5,922 nt of DNA from assembly GCA_002477505.1 (NCBI GenBank), contig DLQB01000097.1, positions 1 to 5,922 on the forward strand, given 5' to 3'. The position numbers and the translations under genes were made by a program. Below are positions 1 through 5,922 of this stretch, in pieces. Each line of letters opens with the position of its first letter. The first letter of the stretch is position 1. The notes beneath the pieces are model-generated. The model was given only the letters and a program-made list of their open reading frames with translations. It was not told the origin of the DNA and did no database searches. The stretch comes from Flavobacteriales bacterium UBA7443. Its GTDB lineage: Bacteria > Bacteroidota > Bacteroidia > Flavobacteriales_D > Sanyastnellaceae.

Positions 1-794
1 TCGAGCAGGTCTGCCGCTTCCGCAATCAATTCTGCGATGTCTTTGACTTCAACTTCGGATTCTTGGTTGGCATTTTTCACGCCGTCCGTGATCATTGTGT
101 TGCAAAATGGGCAGCCGGTGGCGATGACTTCGGGTTTGTTTTCGAGCGCTTCATTGGTGCGTTCGTGGTTGACTTCCGAATCGCCGTTTTCGGCTTCCTT
201 GAACATTTGAGCGCCGCCAGCTCCGCAGCACATAGCATTTTGCTTGCACCTCCGCATTTCGAGCAATTCGGCATCGAGTTTTTGGATGATTTCCCGAGGT
301 GCGAGGTACTCGCCGTTTCCACGCCCCAAATAACAAGGGTCGTGGAAGGTGATCCGCTTGCCGCGAAAAGGCGCGCCATCTGCCATGCGCAATTTTCCGG
401 TTTCAATCAGTTCGCGGATGAATTGCGTGTGGTGCAGCACTTCGTAATTCCCCCCAAGTTCGGGGTATTCGTTTTTCAATACATTGAAGCAATGCGGACA
501 ACCCGTAATGATGCGCTTGATGGCATAACCATTGAGGGTCGCAATATTTTGAGCGGCTTGCATCTGGTACAAGAATTCATTGCCCGCGCGCTTGGCGGGA
601 TCGCCGGTGCAGGATTCTTCTTGTCCGAGAACCGCAAAGGAAGTTTCAGAGGCATGCAAGATGCGTGCAATCGCCTTCGTAATCCGTTTCGCTCGGTCGT
701 CAAAACTGCCTGCACATCCGACCCAAAAGAGCACGTCTGGTGTTTGTCCTGAGGCGGTCAATTCCGCCATAGTTGGTATGTGTATTGAACTCAT
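1..794 (-). CDS. CCG-domain (Fe-S)-binding protein, HdrB/DsrK-like (3' end beyond window)
   Basis: Soluble iron-sulfur protein with two cysteine-rich CCG domains, related to heterodisulfide reductase subunit B and to the C-terminal half of DsrK. The ATG at 794-792 follows the upstream stop codon by 6 bases. The frame stays open for 264 codons to the left edge with no stop. Since relatives, as I recall them, are about 260-270 residues, almost the whole protein is present. Repeat 1 shows C27 (VGCAGS), a single C62 in ESCTGDPAKRAGNE, and C99/C102 (GCPHC). Repeat 2 is complete: C154 (HDPCYLGR), C189-C190 (MCCGAGG) and C228/C231 (GCPFC), that is CX34CCX37CXXC. There is no signal peptide or membrane segment, so it should sit in the cytoplasm, bound to the membrane Fe-S protein encoded just upstream. 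By family analogy it would carry the catalytic or terminal Fe-S site of a two-subunit oxidoreductase. The substrate is unknown. Family assignment is firm; function is inference. Confidence 0.93.
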   Translation of the reverse strand, partial: MSSIHIPTMAELTASGQTPDVLFWVGCAGSFDDRAKRITKAIARILHASETSFAVLGQEESCTGDPAKRAGNEFLYQMQAAQNIATLNGYAIKRIITGCPHCFNVLKNEYPELGGNYEVLHHTQFIRELIETGKLRMADGAPFRGKRITFHDPCYLGRGNGEYLAPREIIQKLDAELLEMRRCKQNAMCCGAGGAQMFKEAENGDSEVNHERTNEALENKPEVIATGCPFCNTMITDGVKNANQESEVEVKDIAELIAEAADLL

Positions 795-800
795 CTCGTT

Positions 801-2117
801 TTAAACTTCGTTGGTCCAGTTCCCTCTGTCCCCGGCGGGGAATGCCCAAGGTGCTCCATTGTTTTCGATGTTATTGAACATCGAAGTGATGGACTCGGGC
901 GATTTGCTGTCTTCCATGATCAGGCTGCGCCGCATGTCCAAAATGATTCCCATGGGACTGATGTTGATGGGGCAGGCTTCTACGCATGCCTGGCAACTGG
1001 TGCACGCCCAGAGTTCTTCTTCGGTGATCCAGTCGCCAAGAAGCGACTTGCCGTCGGGTTTCCATTCGCCTCCGTTGGCCTCGCGAGCAGCGCCAATTTC
1101 TTCAATGCGATCACGCGTTGACATCATGATTTTCCGAGGACTGAGCAATTTGCCCGTCTGATTTGCAGGACATTCGGACGTACACCGCCCACATTCTGTG
1201 CAGGTGTAAGCTTCCATCAATTGCTTCCAGGTTAGATCTGGAGCGTCCTTCGCACCAAATTTTGGCGGAATGGCATCGGCGGGGGCGGCGGCAAATGGAT
1301 CGGCGCTGGGATCCATCATGAGTTGCACTTCCTTCGTGACCGCGTCCATGTTGTCCATGGCGGCCGGAGCATTCAAGTTGGAAAAATAGGTATTGGGAAA
1401 GGCAAGAATGATGTGGAAATGCTTGGAGTATGGCACGTAAACCAAGAACGATAAGACACCAACAATGTGTGCCCACCACATTCCTCGTTCTACAACGATT
1501 ACGCCAGCGTCTGTGAGGCCTGCGTATAGCGGAATCAGCATGCTGCTGATGGGAAATGAACCCGCCGCAGTGTAATGCGGCAGTCCGCGGCCTTGTGCAA
1601 TGGCATCCGCAGCATTCATGCTGAGGAAGGCAAACATCAAGACAACCTCAGCCACCAAAATGATGTTGGCATCGAGGGAGGGCCAGCCTTGCAAGTCCTT
1701 GGAGGTCAATCGGGCCAGTGCCATGCCATTTCGTCGGATGAAGAACACTACGCATGCGACGATTACGCCTGCCGCTAACCATTCAAAGGAGGCAATGAGT
1801 ACGTTGTAGAATCCACCGAGGAAGGCGAATATTCGGTGTGTACCGAAGAGTCCATCGATGACAATCTCGAGCATTTCAATGTTGATGATCACAAACCCTG
1901 CATAGACGATGATGTGCATGATTCCGGCTACCGGTCGTGTCGTCATTTTACTTTGGCCCAAGGCGACGCGGGCCATGGTCTTCCATCGCTCTGCTTTTCG
2001 ATCGCTTCCATCCCAATCAATACCGGAAAGAATGTTTCGGCGAATGACCGCTATTCGCTTGGCGAAAAAGAAGCTGGCGGTGCCGAGGATGGCAAGAAAA
2101 AGCAATTGGCTCAACAT
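801..2117 (-). CDS. Membrane (Fe-S)-binding protein: cytochrome b-like domain fused to HdrC-like 2x[4Fe-4S] domain
   Basis: Integral membrane electron-transfer protein of 438 residues starting at an ATG. Hydrophobic segments lie near residues 2-19, 64-82, 104-127, 150-170 and 213-240, with a weaker one near 190-208. Basic residues after the first and third segments (K20, R21, R26, R27; R128, R129) suggest an N-out topology that leaves the C-terminal half in the cytoplasm. H68, H94, H217, H233 and H235 lie in or near membrane segments and are candidate haem b ligands, as in the NarI/HdrE/DsrM families. An Ala/Pro-rich linker (about 270-295) leads to two ferredoxin motifs: C306, C309, C312, C316-P and C372, C375, C378, C382-P. 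The arrangement resembles DsrM joined to an HdrC-type domain. The next gene, 6 bases downstream, supplies the HdrB-like partner. The likely role is passing electrons between the quinone pool and a cytoplasmic CCG-type site; direction and substrate are unknown. It is the third gene of the operon, 25 bases after the MCE gene. Confidence 0.94.
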   Translation of the reverse strand: MLSQLLFLAILGTASFFFAKRIAVIRRNILSGIDWDGSDRKAERWKTMARVALGQSKMTTRPVAGIMHIIVYAGFVIINIEMLEIVIDGLFGTHRIFAFLGGFYNVLIASFEWLAAGVIVACVVFFIRRNGMALARLTSKDLQGWPSLDANIILVAEVVLMFAFLSMNAADAIAQGRGLPHYTAAGSFPISSMLIPLYAGLTDAGVIVVERGMWWAHIVGVLSFLVYVPYSKHFHIILAFPNTYFSNLNAPAAMDNMDAVTKEVQLMMDPSADPFAAAPADAIPPKFGAKDAPDLTWKQLMEAYTCTECGRCTSECPANQTGKLLSPRKIMMSTRDRIEEIGAAREANGGEWKPDGKSLLGDWITEEELWACTSCQACVEACPINISPMGIILDMRRSLIMEDSKSPESITSMFNNIENNGAPWAFPAGDRGNWTNEV

Positions 2118-2142
2118 CGTTTAGTTCTTTCGGTGGTGGTCT

Positions 2143-3195
2143 TCAGGGTTGTTGGTTTTCCTCGCGCTCATCCAATTGTTGTTCGATGATGGCTTTGAGC
2201 TTCTTCAACTCCTTCTTTGAAAGCGCCTTCTCTTGTTTCTTGCCGAAGACCGAAACCCGAACGTATCGCCAGGGATTGAGGTAGAGATCATTGATGAGGT
2301 ATTGCAGCTCATTGTTGGTCGCAATCAAGCCATCGTGCAGGGAGTCGCTATTGACCAGTTGTCCCAAAGAGCCTTCTCCCATATTGATTTTGCGCGTGAT
2401 TTCATCCACATGCGCGAGCGCTGAGTTCGCCCGCTTGACCGTTTCCGCGAAGTTCACGGCCGCCAATGAATCCGAGATTTCAGAAAAATTTTCCATCACA
2501 TTGGCAAGTTCATCGTTGTGGTCTTTGATGTTGGCAGTAATGCCTTCCACATTGGTCATGATGCCATTGAGTGCCGAGCGATTTTCAGCGACCATGTTGT
2601 CCAATTGAATGGAAGTCTGCTCCAGGCTTTCGACCGTCCGTTGAATGCTTTCAAAAGCCGTGGGAAGTCCCAAGGTCGCGTCTGCCTCGAAAACGGCTTT
2701 CAGGTTTTCCAAAATATCATCAACTCCGTCGATGAGTTGGTCGGTTTTGTTTTTCAATGGCAGCAGCTCAATGCGCACAGCCTCGGCAATTCCCATTTCC
2801 AAATCGCTCATGAGGGTATCGCCGGGCTCAGCGAGCATCTCGTCCTCTCCTGCAATCAAGTCAATGGCTTTGGTTCCGAAAAAATCGCTGGAGACGATTT
2901 TGGCTCGGGTGTCACGGGGAATCCGAAGTGTGGATTGTTCGATTTTGAAGGCCACCATCAAGGAACCGTCTCCTTCATCAGAGAATGCGACCTCGGTGAC
3001 TTGGCCAACTTTGAAACCATTGACCACAACCGGATTCGAAACGGCCAATCCATCAATGGCCGAATAGGCGGCGTAGTACGTGTTGGATGGCTGAAAAGGA
3101 TTGAATCCCTTCAGGTAATTGACACCCAAGATCAAGAGTATGAGCCCGCCGATGACAAGCGCTCCAATCCTAAATTCTTTTGATACTGTGGCCAC
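2143..3195 (-). CDS. MCE/MlaD family protein (periplasmic lipid transport)
   Basis: Single-pass inner-membrane protein with one MCE domain, the substrate-binding type of lipid ABC importers such as MlaD. The product is 350 residues. The start is a GTG (3195-3193), 5 bases after the amidase stop codon; no ATG lies closer to the conserved N-terminus. Residues 9-28 form one membrane anchor. The MCE domain covers about 37-117, with VNGFKVGQV and SSDFFGTKAIDL as its typical blocks. Residues about 135-305 are predicted helical, rich in heptad-like Leu/Ile and polar residues, probably forming the oligomeric helical channel seen in this family. GEGSLGQL near 273-280 and the tail NPWRYV.VSVFGKK (307-320) are conserved in the Bacteroidota members I know. 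The C-terminus is rich in Lys, Glu and Gln. It probably moves phospholipids or other lipids between membranes. The permease and ATPase partners (MlaE, MlaF types) are not in the window, so the partner complex is unknown. Confidence 0.93.
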   Translation of the reverse strand: MATVSKEFRIGALVIGGLILLILGVNYLKGFNPFQPSNTYYAAYSAIDGLAVSNPVVVNGFKVGQVTEVAFSDEGDGSLMVAFKIEQSTLRIPRDTRAKIVSSDFFGTKAIDLIAGEDEMLAEPGDTLMSDLEMGIAEAVRIELLPLKNKTDQLIDGVDDILENLKAVFEADATLGLPTAFESIQRTVESLEQTSIQLDNMVAENRSALNGIMTNVEGITANIKDHNDELANVMENFSEISDSLAAVNFAETVKRANSALAHVDEITRKINMGEGSLGQLVNSDSLHDGLIATNNELQYLINDLYLNPWRYVRVSVFGKKQEKALSKKELKKLKAIIEQQLDEREENQQP

Positions 3196-3200
3196 GTGGA

Positions 3201-4352
3201 TCAGTTTTTGCGAATGGGTTTGACTCCTTGAGATTCAAATGAAGTTCCTTCAAATTTAACGACAAAGGCGTCTGAGAATCCTTGTTTTTGCAATTGCATT
3301 TTGAGCACCTTGGCTTCTGCCGCTGTTGCACAGTTTCCTACCGCGTATTTGAAGAGCCCATTGCGAAGGTACTCCACCACCGTCTGGAGACCTCGGAACC
3401 GCTTGTCATCTTCCTCGAGTGCGAGTCCTGAGGTCATGACTTGCACCCGGTAAGTGGGGGAGGGAAGAGCGGTTGCATTGGCAATGGGCGGTGTCTCTTC
3501 GAGGGATGAAGTCAAAGCACCTTGTTCAGGACTCGGCTCCGTTTCGGGTCCGGGGTGGTGCTTCTCCTTGTAGGCGCGAAAGGCACGAAGCAGGGCAGAG
3601 GCCATGAGCTCTTTTCCAGCGGTGGAATTCAGGAAATCTTCTTCGGTGGGATTCGTCAAAAATCCCAATTCGACCAATACCGAGGGCATTTGGGTGAAAC
3701 AAGTCACGTAATAACCTGCTTGCCGAACGCCCCTGTCTTTTCTTCCTACGCGCTGTTTGAACTGCGATTGAATGAGGCTGCCGAGTTCCAAGCTTTGCTG
3801 AAGAAATACGGATTGGCGCAAACTAAGAGCGATGTAAGTGTCGGGATCATCGGGTTTGAAGCCCTCATAAAACGACTCGTAGTCCCGTTCGCGGGAGATG
3901 AATGCGTTCTCTTGCATGGAAACCCGCAAACTTTCTTCGCTTCGGTCCATCCCCATCACAAAGGTGCTGGATCCGACTGCATTGGGGCTGGTGAAGGCGT
4001 CGCAGTGGATGCTCATGAAGAGATCGGCTTTGATGCTGTTGGCGAGTTGAACGCGCTCTCGAATTTTCGGGTAGGAATCTCCATCCCGTGTCATGACAAT
4101 TTCCACATCAGGAAAACGTTCGGTGATATAGTCGCGCAAGAGCAATGCCACATCCAACGTCACCGTCTTTTCGGTGGCTTTGTACCTGCCGGTTCCCAAA
4201 TTCCCAGGATCCGTTCCGCCATGCCCTGCATCAATGACCAAAACCATGCTTGGAGCAACAGGAGCAAACGAAGCGGAAAGGATTATAAGCGCCCCCATGG
4301 CAAACAGGACCGCTCGTTTCATTAGTTTTGACTGCTGTTTCATGCGTTCCAT
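3201..4352 (-). CDS. N-acetylmuramoyl-L-alanine amidase (Amidase_3) with C-terminal SPOR-like region
   Basis: Periplasmic zinc hydrolase that cuts the amide bond between N-acetylmuramic acid and L-alanine in peptidoglycan, usually for daughter-cell separation or wall turnover. From the ATG at 4352 it has 383 residues. A signal peptide is clear (MKRAVLFAMGALIILSASFA, then cleavage near APVAPS). The Amidase_3 domain spans about 36-260. Zinc ligands are H44 (IDAGHGG), E61 (TEK) and H116 (SIHCDA), and the catalytic Glu is E228 (VELGF). An insertion at about 130-185 (MGMDRSEESL to YIALSLRQ) is of the kind seen in Bacteroidota amidases. A Pro/Glu-rich linker (about 265-300) leads to a SPOR-like region (about 300-368, TYRVQVMTSG to DAFVVKFEG), which may bind denuded glycan. 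Start choice is uncertain: TTG 4355, ATG 4352, ATG 4343 and ATG 4322 are all in frame, and 4322 alone gives a textbook signal peptide. It is the first gene of the four-gene operon and divergent from lptD. Confidence 0.93.
   Translation of the reverse strand: MERMKQQSKLMKRAVLFAMGALIILSASFAPVAPSMVLVIDAGHGGTDPGNLGTGRYKATEKTVTLDVALLLRDYITERFPDVEIVMTRDGDSYPKIRERVQLANSIKADLFMSIHCDAFTSPNAVGSSTFVMGMDRSEESLRVSMQENAFISRERDYESFYEGFKPDDPDTYIALSLRQSVFLQQSLELGSLIQSQFKQRVGRKDRGVRQAGYYVTCFTQMPSVLVELGFLTNPTEEDFLNSTAGKELMASALLRAFRAYKEKHHPGPETEPSPEQGALTSSLEETPPIANATALPSPTYRVQVMTSGLALEEDDKRFRGLQTVVEYLRNGLFKYAVGNCATAAEAKVLKMQLQKQGFSDAFVVKFEGTSFESQGVKPIRKN
4323..4330 (+). promoter_or_regulatory. Candidate Bacteroidota -7 element (TAGTTTTG) for lptD
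   Basis: TAGTTTTG matches the Bacteroidota sigma -7 consensus TAnnTTTG exactly and lies just upstream of lptD on its strand. No TTG-type -33 element is visible at the usual distance. A start of transcription a few bases downstream would leave the ATG at 4342 almost leaderless, or give the ATG at 4414 a leader of about 75 bases. The six fixed bases can match by chance about once per 4 kb per strand, so this is only a candidate. Confidence 0.28.
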
Positions 4353-5922
4353 CAAATCTAAAACGTCACGACCCCTCCGCGTCGTCTGCCCCCCACGGAT
4401 TTTCCGTGCTCTGATGTGGATAAGCGCGTCCGTTGCGTTCTGCGCTCAATCGCCCGCACAGCTGGCAGATTCACTGCAAATTGAGCCCGAACCTGAGGAG
4501 CGTTTTGAGGTGAATTGGGGTGCTGATGATTCCACAAAGGTCAATGCCGTCACATCGGAGGTAGAGCTCTCTGGAAATGCCTTTGTCGCGATGGATGACA
4601 TTCGGTTGGAAGCGTATCGCATCATTTACAGCCCACAAAAGAATCAAGCGTGTGCTTTTGGGATACGGGATTCCTTGGGCGATTGGATTGGCCGTCCCGT
4701 GATGACACAAGGAGGGCAGACGTTTGAACAAGACGAGCTGTGTTTTGATTTGGAATCACGAAGAGGATTAAGCCGCCAAGCCGTCACAGTTCAAGGCGAG
4801 GCTGTTTTTCACGCCGAAGTTGCCAAACGTCAATCCGATCAGCGTATCCATGTGGCCAATGCCAAATTCACCACGTGCAATGCCGATAATCCACACTTTC
4901 ACTTTCACTTGAAGCGGGCAATCATGATTCCGGGCAAAAAGGTGGTTTCCGGACCGTTCTATTTGAAATTTCGAAAAATTCCAACGCCATTGGCTTTGCC
5001 GTTTGGATGGTTTCCGACGCCTCCGGAAAAACGCAGCCAAGGACTTCTGATGCCTGGTTATGGAAATGGTGGGGCACTGGGGTTCTTCCTCAAGGATTTG
5101 GGGTATTACATGCCGATTGGAGAATACGCCGACACGCGCTTGACCGGAGATATTTATACTGGTGGCTCATGGGCACTTCGGAGCAGTACAAATTATCGCA
5201 TACGCTACCGCGCAAGCGGCAATTTGAACCTGAGTTACCAGCGCATTCGCAACGGCTTCACGGGCTTGCCGACCTTGTCCCTGTCCAACCAGTTTTTTGT
5301 GCGTTGGAGCCATAGCCAAGACAACCGAGCCCGTCCCAATAGCCGATTCAATACCAGTGTGAATTTTGGTTCAAACAATCATTTTCAATCGAACATCACC
5401 AGCAATCAACAAGACTACCTCACAAATACCTTTCAGTCGAGCATTCAGTATTCACGGTCCTTCCCCGGCAAGCCCATTTCACTCGCACTGAGCGCGCGGC
5501 ATGCGCAAAACTCGCAGACCGGAAACGTCAATTTAACGGCGCCCTCCATGACGCTCAATTTGCAGCGTTCGAGTTTGTCAAAGTTGTTAGGATTGACCTC
5601 TTCTCGGAGCAAGTTGTTGGATGAGATTGCAGTGTCGGCTTCTTCGCGCTTTGAGCAGACCATGGAGGCGCCAGATAGCGTTTTTATGGCCGGTGATTGG
5701 TCCAATATTTCCTTTCGAAATGGCATCAAACACAATGCCTCAGCGTCAACGCAAATGCGCCTTGGTTTTGTCAGCATTACCCCCAGTTTTCAATACAATG
5801 AATTCTGGGCTTTCCAAGAGCTCAATGGCGCATTGGTCACGGATGAAACAGGAGCAGTGCAACAAGTAACGGACACCCTGTCCGGATTCCAAACCACTCG
5901 GGATTGGCGCCTCTCTGCCAAT
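4342..5922 (+). CDS. lptD: LPS assembly outer-membrane protein LptD (N-terminal 527 residues, 3' end beyond window)
   Basis: LptD (OstA) is the outer-membrane beta-barrel that, with LptE, inserts lipopolysaccharide into the outer leaflet. The frame is open from 4342 to the right edge with no stop, giving 527 residues; Bacteroidota homologues are, from memory, roughly 850-900, so about the last third is missing. The signal peptide has a basic n-region (R2, K5, K7, R10) and a hydrophobic stretch ending near VAFCAQS (31-37). Residues about 60-200 form the periplasmic OstA/LptA-like jelly-roll (ELSGNAFVAMDD, VHVANAKFTTCN-like block). The junction is GPFYLKFRKIPTPLALPFGWFP (204-225). The barrel begins with RSQGLLMPGYG, DLGYYMPIGEY, TGDIYTGGSW and YRIRYRASGNLNLSY, followed by alternating polar and hydrophobic strands rich in Ser, Asn and Gln. 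Cysteines at 104, 134 and 179 are in the jelly-roll. The ATG at 4414 is an alternative start but would remove all basic residues before the hydrophobic core. Identity is confident; the start is not. Confidence 0.92.
   Translation, partial: MRSIKSKTSRPLRVVCPPRIFRALMWISASVAFCAQSPAQLADSLQIEPEPEERFEVNWGADDSTKVNAVTSEVELSGNAFVAMDDIRLEAYRIIYSPQKNQACAFGIRDSLGDWIGRPVMTQGGQTFEQDELCFDLESRRGLSRQAVTVQGEAVFHAEVAKRQSDQRIHVANAKFTTCNADNPHFHFHLKRAIMIPGKKVVSGPFYLKFRKIPTPLALPFGWFPTPPEKRSQGLLMPGYGNGGALGFFLKDLGYYMPIGEYADTRLTGDIYTGGSWALRSSTNYRIRYRASGNLNLSYQRIRNGFTGLPTLSLSNQFFVRWSHSQDNRARPNSRFNTSVNFGSNNHFQSNITSNQQDYLTNTFQSSIQYSRSFPGKPISLALSARHAQNSQTGNVNLTAPSMTLNLQRSSLSKLLGLTSSRSKLLDEIAVSASSRFEQTMEAPDSVFMAGDWSNISFRNGIKHNASASTQMRLGFVSITPSFQYNEFWAFQELNGALVTDETGAVQQVTDTLSGFQTTRDWRLSAN
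4353..4360 (-). promoter_or_regulatory. Candidate Bacteroidota -7 element (TAGATTTG) for the amidase operon
   Basis: Read on the minus strand, TAGATTTG matches TAnnTTTG exactly and sits directly before the ATG at 4352. If it is used, transcription would begin near 4346, which would exclude the starts at 4355 and 4352 and favour the ATG at 4322, with a leader of about 24 A-rich bases and a compact signal peptide. No clear -33 element is visible upstream, where the minus strand is G-rich. It is a candidate only. Confidence 0.3.

Noticed and set aside
63..752. Long plus-strand open frame (229 codons)
   Set aside because: It lies antisense to the CCG-domain Fe-S gene, whose translation has complete cysteine motifs. 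The plus-strand product resembles no family I know, so it is a shadow frame.
2518..3183. Long plus-strand open frame (221 codons)
   Set aside because: It is antisense to the MCE gene and has no recognisable domain; a by-product of codon use on the other strand.
3192..3199. Palindrome CCACGTGG at the amidase-MCE junction
   Set aside because: It is only 8 bases, lies over the MCE start codon inside an operon, and is not repeated elsewhere in the junctions, so chance is the simplest explanation.
3522..4325. Long plus-strand open frame (267 codons)
   Set aside because: It is antisense to the amidase, which has all zinc ligands and the catalytic Glu. The antisense product has no recognisable motif.
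4368..4385. Small inverted repeat ACGAC / GTCGT with an 8-base loop
   Set aside because: A 5-base stem is too short to support as an operator or terminator, there is no T-run, and it lies within the probable lptD coding region.
4471..5777. Several short frames within the lptD region (4471-4731 minus, 4768-5040 minus, 5007-5315 plus, 5445-5777 minus, 5621-5869 plus)
   Set aside because: All overlap the continuous lptD frame, which shows conserved LptD blocks throughout. They are shadows.

Overview
The window appears to come from the chromosome of a member of the Bacteroidota, probably Flavobacteriia-like. This rests on the proteins, not on a database search: the LptD has the sequence style of the Bacteroidota family (conserved blocks such as GPFYLKF, PTPLALPFG and TGDIYTGGSW). 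The MCE protein ends in the NPWRYV.VSVFGKK tail I associate with Bacteroidota. The Fe-S pair is the Bacteroidota type in which a cytochrome-b-like membrane domain is fused to an HdrC-like ferredoxin domain. None of the starts has a strong Shine-Dalgarno sequence, which also fits the phylum. The base composition looks close to 50% GC, fairly high for Flavobacteriia, so I do not name a genus.

Layout: four genes lie on the minus strand in transcription order from about 4352 down to the left edge. They are a zinc N-acetylmuramoyl-L-alanine amidase with a C-terminal SPOR-like region (3201-4352), a single-pass MCE/MlaD-like protein (2143-3195), a membrane-bound (Fe-S) protein (801-2117), and a soluble CCG-domain (Fe-S) protein (794 to the left edge, stop codon not in the window). 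The gaps are 5, 25 and 6 bases, so they almost certainly form one operon. A divergent plus-strand gene runs from about 4342 off the right edge. It encodes the N-terminal jelly-roll and the first part of the beta-barrel of LptD, the outer-membrane LPS translocon. The two divergent 5' ends meet or overlap near 4320-4415.

How the genes fit together: LptD, the amidase and the MCE protein all serve the envelope (LPS insertion, peptidoglycan cleavage, lipid movement between membranes). The last two genes form an HdrC/HdrB-like or DsrMK-like redox pair. The membrane protein has two predicted cytoplasmic [4Fe-4S] clusters and candidate haem histidines, and the partner has CCG cysteine motifs. Their electron donor and acceptor cannot be read from this sequence. 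I recall the same order of genes from other Bacteroidota, so this looks like a conserved core locus and not a mobile or defence island. I found no RNA gene, insertion sequence, CRISPR array or clear terminator. No stretch over 300 bases lacks a gene. I see no strong evidence for a new system; the most open question is why a redox pair of unknown role is tied to envelope genes.
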